DNA from: Flavobacteriales bacterium
GTDB taxonomy: Bacteria > Bacteroidota > Bacteroidia > NS11-12g > UBA955
Assembly: GCA_947487055.1 (NCBI GenBank)
Contig: CANKVN010000010.1
Span: 1-40,012 of the forward strand
Direction: 5' to 3'
DNA: 40,012 nucleotides
This document shows, in pieces, positions 25,590-33,789 of the stretch. A program made the translations under genes and the position numbers. The notes under the pieces were generated by a model. It was not told the origin of the DNA, made no database searches, and saw only the letters and a program-made list of their open reading frames with translations. The number at the start of each line of letters is the position of its first letter. The stretch's first letter is position 1.

Positions 25590-27611
25590 ATGCTAGACAT
25601 GCCAGCCTTCGCCGAACATACAAAAGCAGATTACCTCTTTGCAGGAGCAGGTGCTTCTACTGCACTTTTGTTGTTGAGCATGGAACGGCGTGGTTTGCTG
25701 AAAGGTAAGTCTGTGGTGGTTTTGGATCCCAATCCCGAGGCACTCAAACACAAAACCTTTTGCTTTTGGGCTTCCGATAGCGATATCCTGGTTGACCGCT
25801 GCAAAAACCTGATTAGCAACGAATGGAACAATTTGCGTATTGACCGCAAACCCGCAGAAGCCCTGGGCGTGCTCAAATACAGGCGTGTGTCCGGACCTGA
25901 TTTGCACAAAGCGCTTCATGCCCTGATTCAACACAATGGAATACGGTTTGAAACCGAAGCGGTAACAGAAATAAGTGCCATAGAAAATGGTGTTTTGCTG
26001 AAAACCGAACAAGCTACCTGGCAAGCTCAACAAGTATTCGACAGCCGCCCGCCGAGATATTTGCCTGCCGGCCAAGCCGATGTGCATTTGCTGCAGTCGT
26101 TTGTGGGCGTGGTTATTGTTCCCAACGCCGGCATCCCAAATCCTGATTGTATAGACCTCATGGATTTTTCTGTGGAACAGGATGGTTATACCCAGTTTAT
26201 GTATGTTTTGCCGCTCCATTCCGGGGAGTTGTTGATTGAACTGACCCGGTTTGGTCATTCTGCCATTTCAGAGGCCGAAGCGGAGCCTGTTTTGCAAGCC
26301 TATATTCATAAACATTTTGGCGAGGCTGAATGGGTTGGTTCAGAAAAGGGCTGCATTCCCATGAGCACAGCCGCAATCGATGTGTCGGACATTCCCGGTG
26401 TTGTTTATACCGGCGGTAGGGCGGGCATGGTGAAACCCGGTACCGGATATGCATTTAAAAACATGTTTTTTCATGCTGAAAGCATAGCCGATGCAATGGT
26501 TTCCGGGAAGGTGCAAAAGTCCCCAAAATCTCCCGGCAGGTTTCGTTTCTACGACCGGCTGCTGTTGCGTATCCTAAGCCTGCAGCCTTCCAAGGGAAAG
26601 CCCATTTTTCAAACCCTGTTTGCCAAAAACGAAACCGCTGCAGTGTTGCAGTTTCTGGATGAAAAAACCCGGCTATCGCAAGACTTGCGTATCCTGCTGC
26701 GGTTGCCATTTGCGCCTTTCTTGAAAGCACTATGGCAGGATGTTGCCGCACGAAACAGGGGATTGACGGCTTCCCTGGCTGTTTTGCTCGCTTCTGTATT
26801 GCTGTGGTTGTTGCTTGTACTGGCCCCTGATGCTTTTGACAAGATACCATATGCTTTGCTTGCTTTGGGTTTGCTTTTCGTGGGACTTCCGCATGGTGCC
26901 ATCGATCATTTGCTGGAAAGCGGCAATTTGAACGGACGTCCCCAACTGGGTTTTGTCATTCGTTACCTGGCTGCAGCCTTTGCCTACCTGGTGTTTTGGT
27001 TGCTTGTACCAGATGCGGCGTTGTTGTTTTTCTTGGTTTATTCTGCCTGGCATTTCGGTGAAACAGATATGCAACAATGGAAACCGGGTAATGCGGGCTA
27101 TGTAAAAAAGTTGCTTTGGGGTTTGCTTTTGCTTGGTATTTTGTTGCTTGGCCATGCCGGGGAAACCAATGCCATTCTGGAAAATATGCATACCCTGCAG
27201 TTGCCTCTTGATGGCGCAGTTGCCCATAAAACAGCCTTAATACTTGCTGCCGTGGCTGCGATTTGGGCTATTTTCAGTCGCTGTGCGGCATGGATGCTAA
27301 GTGCCTGCATGCTGGCAGTAGGAACACAATTGCCCTTGCCTGCGGCTTTTGGTTTGTATTTTTTGGGGCAGCACAGCCTTAATGGCTGGTTTCACTTGCG
27401 CAAAGGCCTTAACGCCGGTAATGCCTCGTTGTTTAAAAAAGCCTTTCCATTTACTGCAGGTGCCTTTCTGCTGTTGGGTGCTTTGCTGTATAGCATGGAA
27501 GGTGGTTTGTTAACCGCATTTCAAGAAAACTGGCTAACCGGATTTTTTATCTTTATTTCCTGCATCAGTTTGCCCCATGTAATCGCCATGCACAGGTTTT
27601 ATGAATATTAA
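25590..27611 (+). CDS. lycopene beta-cyclase / Blh beta-carotene 15,15'-dioxygenase fusion
   Basis: One frame joins two enzymes. Residues ~14-390 are a CrtY-type lycopene cyclase: a dinucleotide-binding start (YLFAGAGASTALLLL), KTFCFW (55-60), LLIELTRF (214-221) and GMVKPGTGYAFKN (279-291). Residues ~393-673 are a membrane Brp/Blh dioxygenase whose four iron-binding His are visible: His435 (GLPHGAIDH), His488 (AWHFGETD), His595 (GQHSLNGW) and His663 (LPHVIAMHRFY). The first domain makes beta-carotene from lycopene and the second cleaves it to two retinals, feeding the adjacent rhodopsin. Both parts look complete with no frameshift at the join. These are normally separate genes. ATG 25599 is an alternative start. 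Phytoene-pathway genes are not in the window. Confidence 0.93.
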   Translation: MLDMPAFAEHTKADYLFAGAGASTALLLLSMERRGLLKGKSVVVLDPNPEALKHKTFCFWASDSDILVDRCKNLISNEWNNLRIDRKPAEALGVLKYRRVSGPDLHKALHALIQHNGIRFETEAVTEISAIENGVLLKTEQATWQAQQVFDSRPPRYLPAGQADVHLLQSFVGVVIVPNAGIPNPDCIDLMDFSVEQDGYTQFMYVLPLHSGELLIELTRFGHSAISEAEAEPVLQAYIHKHFGEAEWVGSEKGCIPMSTAAIDVSDIPGVVYTGGRAGMVKPGTGYAFKNMFFHAESIADAMVSGKVQKSPKSPGRFRFYDRLLLRILSLQPSKGKPIFQTLFAKNETAAVLQFLDEKTRLSQDLRILLRLPFAPFLKALWQDVAARNRGLTASLAVLLASVLLWLLLVLAPDAFDKIPYALLALGLLFVGLPHGAIDHLLESGNLNGRPQLGFVIRYLAAAFAYLVFWLLVPDAALLFFLVYSAWHFGETDMQQWKPGNAGYVKKLLWGLLLLGILLLGHAGETNAILENMHTLQLPLDGAVAHKTALILAAVAAIWAIFSRCAAWMLSACMLAVGTQLPLPAAFGLYFLGQHSLNGWFHLRKGLNAGNASLFKKAFPFTAGAFLLLGALLYSMEGGLLTAFQENWLTGFFIFISCISLPHVIAMHRFYEY

Positions 27612-27826
27612 ATTTCGGTTAATTAATATTGGTGATTGTATTTTGTTGATTTGATGCTGAAAGCCATAATCAGCAAGGTTTATACGCATTTCATGTGTGC
27701 CCTAAAATACTATAACATTAAGACTATTGTAGATTTTATAAGACAAACCTAAAAGGCCTTTTTGTAGCGGTGTTGTAGGTTGCTTGGTTGTGGCTAAATT
27801 CGATAAAAATTCACAAAGTTTATTAC

Positions 27827-28255
27827 ATGAAAATTAGGTTACGTATTTTGTTTTTGTTCATAGCGCTAATGCAATTATCCGGCGTAAGTGCGCAATCTGC
27901 CCGGGGCAAATCCGAATTGGTTTTTATCCGGGCTAACGTTGAGGATTCAAAGCATCAGCTATTCAGCATTTATATCGACGGAGTGCGCTATTGTGGTTTG
28001 CCCAATAACAATTATACCACGGTTTCACTGGATGCCGGAGAACATTCCATTTTTGCGAACAAAACCACCAGGAAAAAAATAAAAAAACAGTGGGTGGGCA
28101 CTGCCTTGTCGATGAACCTTGAAGCCGGTAAAACCTATTACATCAATTTGGTTATTGCTAATGAAATCCACAACGGGGTTTCTTTTGCTCCAATTACGGA
28201 AAGCAGTGCCAAGCAGTTGATGGCCTCTTGCAGCAAACTGGAAGATAAGAAATAA
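27827..28255 (+). CDS. DUF2846-like secreted protein
   Basis: A signal peptide (MKIRLRILFLFIALMQLSGVSA) leads a ~120-residue beta-rich domain: AELVFIRANVED-like strand (SELVFIRAN), FSIYIDGVRYCGLPNNNY, TVSLDAGEHSIFANK and MNLEAGKTYYINLVI. This is the DUF2846 pattern of small periplasmic or lipid-anchored proteins with a PEGA-like fold; there is no lipobox here. The ATG at 27827 gives the clean signal; the frame extends upstream to 27788. The gene stands alone 215 bases after the carotenoid gene. Function unknown. Confidence 0.75.
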   Translation: MKIRLRILFLFIALMQLSGVSAQSARGKSELVFIRANVEDSKHQLFSIYIDGVRYCGLPNNNYTTVSLDAGEHSIFANKTTRKKIKKQWVGTALSMNLEAGKTYYINLVIANEIHNGVSFAPITESSAKQLMASCSKLEDKK

Positions 28256-28291
28256 TTGATGTACGGGGTTGTAATGTCAACCTTGATAAAA

Positions 28292-28324
28292 TTGGGCTGA
28301 GGCTCTGCTTCGCCTGCAACTTTG
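28292..28324 (+). promoter_or_regulatory. promoter of the glutamine amidotransferase gene
   Basis: TTG at 28292-28294, a 22-base spacer, and CAACTTTG at 28317-28324 (one mismatch to TAnnTTTG). The ATG follows 24 bases later. Confidence 0.5.
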
Positions 28325-28348
28325 CACCATATTTAAACCGAAAAAAAT

Positions 28349-29149
28349 ATGTGTGAGTTATTGGCATTGCATTTTAATGAAGAAATCAGGCCCCAGTTTT
28401 CCTTAAAGGGATTTAAACAACGTGCCTCTACGCATCGTCATGGTTGGGGATTGGCATGGTTCCCGGATGGGGAGGCGCAGGTGGTGAAAGAGCCGCGATC
28501 TGCGGCAAACAGCAGCTTGTTCGATGCTTTTTATCAGGGAACATGGCTAAAGGGTAGCACCGTGTTGTCGCACCTGCGCTATGCTACCCACGGAAGTCAG
28601 GTGCAGCAAAATACGCATCCTTTCATGCGTTACTATGGTGGCAAAAGCATTGTGTTTGCCCACAACGGCGTTCTTCGGGATCACCAAGCCCTAAAGTTGG
28701 AGAATTACAGGCCCGTTGGCGACACGGATTCGGAACATGCATTTTGTTTCCTCCTGGGTGCCATGAAAAAGCAGCAACTGTCTTTTTCCAGGGAATCGGA
28801 TTATGCCGCTATCCAGTCGCTGTTGCAGGAAATCAACCGCCAAGGCAAATTCAATTGCTTGTTTAGTGATGGGGTGCGGCTGTTTGCCTACCACACCAAT
28901 ACGTCCGGTGCCTCTTTGTACGCAACCATTCGCCATGCGCCGTTTGGCAGCATATCGCTCGCCGATTTATCGGTTTCGCTGAATCTGGCAGATGAAAAAA
29001 ATACAAATACACGCGGTGTGGTTGTAGCCACCGCGCCCATTACGGATAACGAGAATTGGTCAGCCTTGCCCAAAGGAAAGCTGTTGGTCTTTGAGAAAGG
29101 CCTGTGTATATTTGGCAATCTTGCCAATGAAACCGGAACCAATTTTTAA
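28349..29149 (+). CDS. class II glutamine amidotransferase, YafJ/EgtC-like
   Basis: After removal of Met1 the nucleophile Cys2 becomes N-terminal (MCELLAL), as in Ntn-hydrolase amidotransferases. Also present are HRHGWGLAW (~30-38), SHLRYATHG (~74-82) and the conserved FAHNGVL and DTDSEHAF blocks. The 266-residue length fits stand-alone YafJ/EgtC-type proteins, which hydrolyse gamma-glutamyl amides rather than feed a synthase. Its stop overlaps the start of the next gene by 23 bases, so the two are translationally coupled. Confidence 0.9.
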   Translation: MCELLALHFNEEIRPQFSLKGFKQRASTHRHGWGLAWFPDGEAQVVKEPRSAANSSLFDAFYQGTWLKGSTVLSHLRYATHGSQVQQNTHPFMRYYGGKSIVFAHNGVLRDHQALKLENYRPVGDTDSEHAFCFLLGAMKKQQLSFSRESDYAAIQSLLQEINRQGKFNCLFSDGVRLFAYHTNTSGASLYATIRHAPFGSISLADLSVSLNLADEKNTNTRGVVVATAPITDNENWSALPKGKLLVFEKGLCIFGNLANETGTNF

Positions 29150-30347
29150 TAAAATCTCCAGCCGTTTATCCTTTTTCTTTCCTGAAGGGGCTTTTGTTTA
29201 TATTAACCTAACCGATACGGATTCCGGTTTGTTGCGGTTTCACCACCGCAGCAAGCTGCAGGCCCTGCTGGGTAAAAGCAAAATGTCGCTGGCATTTCCG
29301 CCCGATGTGGAAGGCGATATCCTAAACATGACCCGGTCTGACGAGGCTTACTGGGAATACCATTTTCCGGGATTGCGGCATTTGCACCACAGAAAACAAG
29401 GCATAATTATCCAGGAGCTGCTCCGTGGCGTAGATATTAAGGTTGCCGGACAGTTAATCCTCCGAAAATTGAATTTGCCTGTGCAGCAGCGGCATTACTT
29501 GTTGTTTTTTAGCGAAGGGCAAACATGGTGCTGCGATGCGCCCCAATTGCAGTCGGAAGGAGCCATGGTACAGCTGATGGCGGAAATCGCCGTAACGGGC
29601 TTTAACAGGTGGAAAAACCCATATACCGACCGCCCTGAAGCGGCCTACAGCCTTAGCCCCCAAACCGATTTGCAGAGGGAGCACGGAAGCCTCCCAGATA
29701 TTCTGTTGAAAGCTTTCAGGGACGATTTTTCACGGTTTCAGGATGGGGAAGGAGATGTCGATGTGGATGCTCAGGCCATGCTCAGTGATCCTGAAGTGCT
29801 TCGTGTACTGGAAATGATACGGCAAACCGAGACAGAGCGGGGTTTTTACAAAATCATCCGTGGTTTGCTAACCGAGCTGGTGATGCAGCAATCTCCGGTT
29901 GCCGGACAGCTGGCGCCCGCCATGAGCCGCATGATTGCCTCGGGCATGCACGACCGCATGCACATGGCGGTGAATACGTACGAAAACACACTCCATTTTT
30001 GGGAAGTTGATATCGCTGTTCCGCTGCAGCCGCTGGATTTTGCGGTGTATCGCCTGTTTTTAAACCATCCTGAAGGCATCCTCATGCGCGAACGCCAGTC
30101 CTATCTGGATGAGATGCGTGGTTTATATCGCGCGGTGCGGTCTTTTGAGGATGAGGCGCGCATGGAGGAAATTCTCAGGCCCATGTTTGTGTTGTCGGAA
30201 GATTCCGGCAGCATGATGCAGTGTATTTCCCGCATAAAAGCAAGATTCCGCTCCCGCATGGACGAGGTGCACATGATGCCCTACATTATCCATGGGAAGC
30301 GGAATCAGCATTACCGCATTGAATGCGACAGAAACCTGGTGCGTTAA
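29127..30347 (+). CDS. protein of unknown function with winged-helix-like C-terminus
   Basis: The first ATG (29127) lies inside the end of the amidotransferase gene; TTG 29091 is an unlikely alternative. The ~406-residue protein has no signal or membrane segment. Its N-terminal half is unfamiliar (FFFPEGAFVYINLTDTDSG, HRKQGIIIQELLRGVDIK). The end (DFAVYRLFLNHPEGILM to ISRIKARFRSRMDE and YIIHGKRNQHYRI) follows the OmpR/PhoB winged-helix outline: a hydrophobic helix, then a recognition helix like ISRLRKKL, then a wing ending GxxYRI. This suggests a DNA-binding or signalling protein, without proof. It is coupled to the amidotransferase. Confidence 0.7.
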   Translation: MKPEPIFNKISSRLSFFFPEGAFVYINLTDTDSGLLRFHHRSKLQALLGKSKMSLAFPPDVEGDILNMTRSDEAYWEYHFPGLRHLHHRKQGIIIQELLRGVDIKVAGQLILRKLNLPVQQRHYLLFFSEGQTWCCDAPQLQSEGAMVQLMAEIAVTGFNRWKNPYTDRPEAAYSLSPQTDLQREHGSLPDILLKAFRDDFSRFQDGEGDVDVDAQAMLSDPEVLRVLEMIRQTETERGFYKIIRGLLTELVMQQSPVAGQLAPAMSRMIASGMHDRMHMAVNTYENTLHFWEVDIAVPLQPLDFAVYRLFLNHPEGILMRERQSYLDEMRGLYRAVRSFEDEARMEEILRPMFVLSEDSGSMMQCISRIKARFRSRMDEVHMMPYIIHGKRNQHYRIECDRNLVR

Positions 30348-30350
30348 CGA

Positions 30351-30980
30351 TTACTTGATGCGTCGGATAAACGCAAGTTTTTTATTGTATTCCTCATTCA
30401 CATGCTCCTGGGCCATTTGCTGCATACCCTCCCGGGTTTTGCTGAATGCTTTTGGGTTTTTGATGTTCAGCGCTTCTGCTGCGGCCAGAATATCGTGGTC
30501 TGCGCCGTAGTATGTAAACTCCCAGCCCTTTTCTTCACAGGCTTTGATGCAGTTCCTTATTGCTTCCAGGGACCATTCCCGGCTATTGTTTTCCATGCCA
30601 TCTGTTAAAATAAATACACTTACCCGTGTTTCATTCTGGGGCAGGTTTTTAACAAACAGGCTGTTTTCCAGCGAGCGAATGGCTTTGCCAAGAGCGTCAT
30701 ACAATGGGGTGCCACCCATGGGGCTGTAATCCGGCGGGTTGCCATCCCAGCGCTGCACCTCCTGAAAACGGATGCTTTCATTGAACTGGTGGTTCGAAAA
30801 GGTCCAAAGGTTCACAAATTGCTGCAATTCGGGCAGGTCCTGCTGTTCTTTTTTAATCTTTTCCAGTAAGCCGGTAAAAGTTTCGCGGATGTTTTCGGCC
30901 ATGCCGCCCATGGAGCCGCTTTCGTCAATAATGAAGAGGTTTACGGCATTCGCGTCTTGGGTGTTTTGAGGTTTTGTCAT
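30351..30980 (-). CDS. cytoplasmic vWA-domain protein
   Basis: The 209-residue product is a single von Willebrand factor A domain with an intact metal site: Asp19-x-Ser21-x-Ser23 (IIDESGSM), the Thr in MGGTPLYDAL and Asp in ILTDGMENNSREW. There is no signal peptide or membrane helix. Such stand-alone vWA proteins often act with AAA or kinase partners; the nearest AAA gene here is 3 kb away and on the other strand, so pairing is uncertain. It converges with the preceding gene (three bases apart). A weak -7 box (AATCTTTG, 31024-31031, minus) lies upstream. Confidence 0.85.
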   Translation of the reverse strand: MTKPQNTQDANAVNLFIIDESGSMGGMAENIRETFTGLLEKIKKEQQDLPELQQFVNLWTFSNHQFNESIRFQEVQRWDGNPPDYSPMGGTPLYDALGKAIRSLENSLFVKNLPQNETRVSVFILTDGMENNSREWSLEAIRNCIKACEEKGWEFTYYGADHDILAAAEALNIKNPKAFSKTREGMQQMAQEHVNEEYNKKLAFIRRIK

Positions 30981-31103
30981 GTTCTTTTAAATTAAATGAT
31001 GAATAAAAATGTTGAAGTGAGCACAAAGATTTATGTGATTTTCCCCGAAAGCATGATTGTATCAACGTTGACAAAAACAGCCGGTTTTTTAAAAAGGTCT
31101 TAT

Positions 31104-31140
31104 ATTAAAAGTGCGTGCACACGCGCGCGCTTCCTTTAAT
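31104..31140 (-). terminator. GC-rich intrinsic terminator of the two-component operon
   Basis: ATTAAA (31104-31109) pairs with TTTAAT (31135-31140), and inside it GTGCGTGC (31111-31118) pairs with GCGCGCGC (31123-31130) with two G-U pairs. On the minus strand the stem is followed by TTTTAATAT. It lies 19 bases after the response-regulator stop. Confidence 0.7.
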
Positions 31141-31158
31141 TATTGGGCACAAAGAAAC

Positions 31159-31776
31159 CTATCCTAAGGTGTGCCAAAACAGATACCTGCGCGCAATCTC
31201 TTCCATGGTGCATCCGTTTTTTTCCATCAGACTCATCCGTTGGTTGCGGATCGTATATTTTGATTTTTTCGTTTCAAGGGAAAGCTGCACGGTTGTTTTG
31301 CCATCAATTTGGGCCAGTATCACAAATTCTTCCGCAGGACTGAAAATGACCTTGGGCGTGTCTTCCATTTTCTCGTTTTGGGTATGCGTGAGTTCCCGGC
31401 AAATGGAACAGCGGTAACGATGGTTGTTTATCAAGCATTTCAGACCCTGTTTTACTTCTTTAATGGGAGCGGATTTTGCCACCACCACCCTGGCCCTGTA
31501 ATCTTCGCAATATCCAAGAATGGTGGGGTTGATAAAACTTGAAAATACCATGAAGGGTATTTTATTTTCATGGCACTCCACCATCATATTCAATTGTTTT
31601 TGTTCCCCTATTTGAATATCGGTGATAACACAATCGGGAGTATTTGATTGAATAGATTCAAGCGCCTTTTTCCAATGGGTATGGTGTTCAACTTCAATTG
31701 CTGCAGAAATCTCCTTGATCATCATATCAACAATATGTGAAACGCTGGGATGATCCTCGACTATCAGTATTTTCAT
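31159..31776 (-). CDS. NarL/FixJ-type response regulator
   Basis: Residues 1-~120 are a receiver domain with acidic Glu7-Asp8, phosphoacceptor Asp53 (CVITDIQIG), Ser78/Ser79 and Lys100 (VVAKSAP). A Cys-rich linker (YRCSICREL) is unusual and could bind metal. The C-terminal ~65 residues (FSPAEEFVILAQIDGKTTVQL and TIRNQRMSLMEKNGC) fit a LuxR-type helix-turn-helix, although the recognition helix is divergent. It should regulate transcription when phosphorylated by the kinase gene it overlaps by four bases (ATGA). It is the last gene of the operon. Confidence 0.85.
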   Translation of the reverse strand: MKILIVEDHPSVSHIVDMMIKEISAAIEVEHHTHWKKALESIQSNTPDCVITDIQIGEQKQLNMMVECHENKIPFMVFSSFINPTILGYCEDYRARVVVAKSAPIKEVKQGLKCLINNHRYRCSICRELTHTQNEKMEDTPKVIFSPAEEFVILAQIDGKTTVQLSLETKKSKYTIRNQRMSLMEKNGCTMEEIARRYLFWHTLG

Positions 31777-32546
31777 GATAATGAATGAATGGGAAAAAGA
31801 ATGGTCTCTTTAAAAAAGCCATCCGTGTGCACTGCATGATGCCGGGCCTTCAGCACTTTTAATCGTTCATCGATAATAGGTTTGCCCCTGCCGCCGCGTT
31901 TTCGGTTTGATTGAGAAATGATGGGTTTTCCGGTTTGGCTTGCGTTGTATGAAATAGACAATGAAACCTCTTGGTCTTCTTCGTTTTCAAAAAGGCCGAT
32001 GAAGATTTTGGGAGGTTGCTCATGTACCAGAATATTGGCAATTTTTTCTTGAAGCAACCTGTATAACTGATGTGTTATTGCCTTGGGCAGCTGACACTCC
32101 AGCTCTACATCCATAAGGATGCGTGTGTTGGCGTTGCTCATGTCATCTGCCAGCTGTGTTAAGCTTTGCCTTATGTTGCCGGATAATAGTTCTTTGGGAT
32201 AAATGTACTCAACAAGGTACCGGAGTTCATTGTGAAATTTATTTAAATCGGTAATGCCCTGAGATATATTTTTAAAAACACGCGGATCATCGGAAGTTTC
32301 AAGGCTTTCGTTAAGTTCACTTTTGATCATGATAAGTTTCCCGGCCACAAAATCATGCAGGTCGTTGGCAATGCGTTTTCTTTCATTTTCCACTTCCTCC
32401 AGTTTCTGGATTTTATACCGTCGGATGGTTTTATTGAACCTGCGCAAGTAGAAGTAGGCAATCAAGACCATGGTTGCAAGCAGCATAAACGCCGGCAACA
32501 GCAGGAAAAAAATTTCAGTGATTAAGAGATCTCCAGAATTTGACAT
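31773..32546 (-). CDS. NarX-type sensor histidine kinase with degenerate ATP-binding boxes
   Basis: One membrane helix (LLPAFMLLATMVLIAYFYL, ~16-34) precedes a HisKA_3 domain with phosphoacceptor His64 (ERKRIANDLHDFVAGKL). The ATPase domain has a recognisable N box (LLQEKIANILVHEQPP). The usual D-x-G-x-G is replaced by ISYNASQTGKP, and the second glycine box reads GGRGKPIIDERLKVL. ATP binding may be weak or altered. No sensor domain is present, so sensing may come from the membrane protein gene it overlaps by 32 bases. Confidence 0.82.
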   Translation of the reverse strand: MSNSGDLLITEIFFLLLPAFMLLATMVLIAYFYLRRFNKTIRRYKIQKLEEVENERKRIANDLHDFVAGKLIMIKSELNESLETSDDPRVFKNISQGITDLNKFHNELRYLVEYIYPKELLSGNIRQSLTQLADDMSNANTRILMDVELECQLPKAITHQLYRLLQEKIANILVHEQPPKIFIGLFENEEDQEVSLSISYNASQTGKPIISQSNRKRGGRGKPIIDERLKVLKARHHAVHTDGFFKETILFPIHSLS

Positions 32547-33150
32547 TGATCAAAATAAGGGTTGAAATTAATAAAAACATTTGAATACTATACATGTATT
32601 GATTGATAATGGAATATTTCCAGACTGCAATTTTATACGCTTGCAAGTAATTTATATACATGAAGTAAAGATTCAATGCAAACAGGAAGTCAATGCTGTT
32701 TGCCCATTTAAACGAATGCGTTTTAGATTGCCATATCAATAGTATTAAAATGGCCATAATGCTCATTATATAATTAATAGAAATAAATAAAAAGTCATTG
32801 AGCACAATCCATAATATTGCCATGAAGGATAAAAACACCAAAGTCTTGTAGGCGGGTTTTCTGAAAAAACGGTACATAACAGAAACTACCATGCATATAG
32901 GAAAGATGATATCATAAATATATACTAATTTAATAGTATCTATATTTTCATAAAAACTAAATAATTGATGATTTTTCGTTTCAAACAAAAATTCAAAAAA
33001 TGCACCGATAAATACGTAGGGATACAGGGTGGAAAATGAACGGATAAATCCCCTTTTGGCCAGGGATGCTGTTCCTGCAATAACACATAATCCCAAGGCC
33101 AAATTATATAATAATCTTACCAGGTAATAAAAAAATTTAATATTTTCCAA
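32515..33150 (-). CDS. multi-pass membrane protein, possible sensor of the two-component operon
   Basis: The 211-residue product is hydrophobic throughout, with about six or seven helices (for example LVRLLYNLALGLCVIAG, IIFPICMVVSVMYRFF, INYIMSIMAILILLIW, MYSIQMFLLISTLILI). It lies between a small protein gene (eight bases upstream) and the kinase gene (32-base overlap), so it is probably the sensory partner of a kinase that has no input domain. I recognise no family. Confidence 0.72.
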   Translation of the reverse strand: MENIKFFYYLVRLLYNLALGLCVIAGTASLAKRGFIRSFSTLYPYVFIGAFFEFLFETKNHQLFSFYENIDTIKLVYIYDIIFPICMVVSVMYRFFRKPAYKTLVFLSFMAILWIVLNDFLFISINYIMSIMAILILLIWQSKTHSFKWANSIDFLFALNLYFMYINYLQAYKIAVWKYSIINQYMYSIQMFLLISTLILINVKFWRSLNH

Positions 33151-33158
33151 AATGCCAA

Positions 33159-33464
33159 TTATAACATCAGGGGAGAATTAGGCGCACATTCAATCGGGCA
33201 TAGCTTTGCCCGGTTCATGATTTTGCCGGCAGTCATATCATTGCCATTGGTATCTACGCCAACCATCACGAGGGTTAATGCCCCTGCCGCATTTTTGGCA
33301 AAATATGTCCGCACCTCAACACAGCCAGGTTGATTGATGATTTCGAGGTAAGCAGCATTGGGGATTTTTGCGGAAATGGTTTGGCCGCTGAATAATGAAT
33401 CGTTCTGATAGGCATGGGTCATGGTGATGGCCTCTGCGAGGGTTATCTCATTGGGGTTGGGCAT
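33159..33464 (-). CDS. small conserved-looking protein, first gene of the two-component operon
   Basis: The 101-residue product has no signal or membrane segment. A helix opens it (NEITLAEAITMTHAYQN), then a beta-rich core (ISAKIPNAAYLEIINQPGC, VRTYFAKNAAGALTLVMVGVDTNG), and a Cys-bearing end (RAKLCPIECAPNSPLML). I do not know the family. A perfect -7 box ends seven bases before the ATG, so the mRNA is probably near-leaderless, and no terminator separates it from the next gene eight bases on. Confidence 0.72.
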   Translation of the reverse strand: MPNPNEITLAEAITMTHAYQNDSLFSGQTISAKIPNAAYLEIINQPGCVEVRTYFAKNAAGALTLVMVGVDTNGNDMTAGKIMNRAKLCPIECAPNSPLML

Positions 33465-33471
33465 GGTGCCG

Positions 33472-33479
33472 CAAAATTA
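33472..33479 (-). promoter_or_regulatory. -7 element of the two-component operon
   Basis: The minus strand reads TAATTTTG, a perfect TAnnTTTG, seven bases before the ATG. A TTG lies 24 bases upstream (33504-33506), slightly far for -33, inside the inverted repeat. Confidence 0.6.
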
Positions 33480-33493
33480 TCGCATAAATATGG

Positions 33494-33535
33494 AAAAAAG
33501 CACCAATAGTTAATTGTAACTATTAATGCTTTTTT
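33494..33535. repeat. long inverted repeat between divergent genes
   Basis: AATAGTTA (33505-33512) and TAACTATT (33517-33524) form a perfect eight-base stem around ATTG. After a two-base internal loop, AAAAAAGCA (33494-33502) pairs with TGCTTTTTT (33527-33535). It looks like a two-way terminator, yet no gene ends here: both neighbours start. It overlaps the likely -33 region of the minus-strand operon, so an operator is plausible. The rest of the 325-base gap (33465-33789) shows no other gene. Confidence 0.6.
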
Positions 33536-33789
33536 TCTGCATTATAAATTTGTTTTTGTGACAATAATTATTTCAAAATGGCCTTAATGCTTTTAAATCA
33601 GTTTTCTATGGATGATGAGAAAATAATAAATACGCGCATCATCAGGATCGAAATCTATGTTTAAATAGTTTATAGATATTTAATTGTACATGCTAATCAA
33701 ACTTATTAAAATTTTCCCTAATAGTACTTTCCTACGCGGATAGGCTGCGAATGGGTATACTTCTTTTGAATCAACATTGTGAAAACCTC

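Noticed and set aside
25593-26258. 221-codon minus-strand frame
   Set aside because: It is antisense to the cyclase half of the fusion gene and has no motif.
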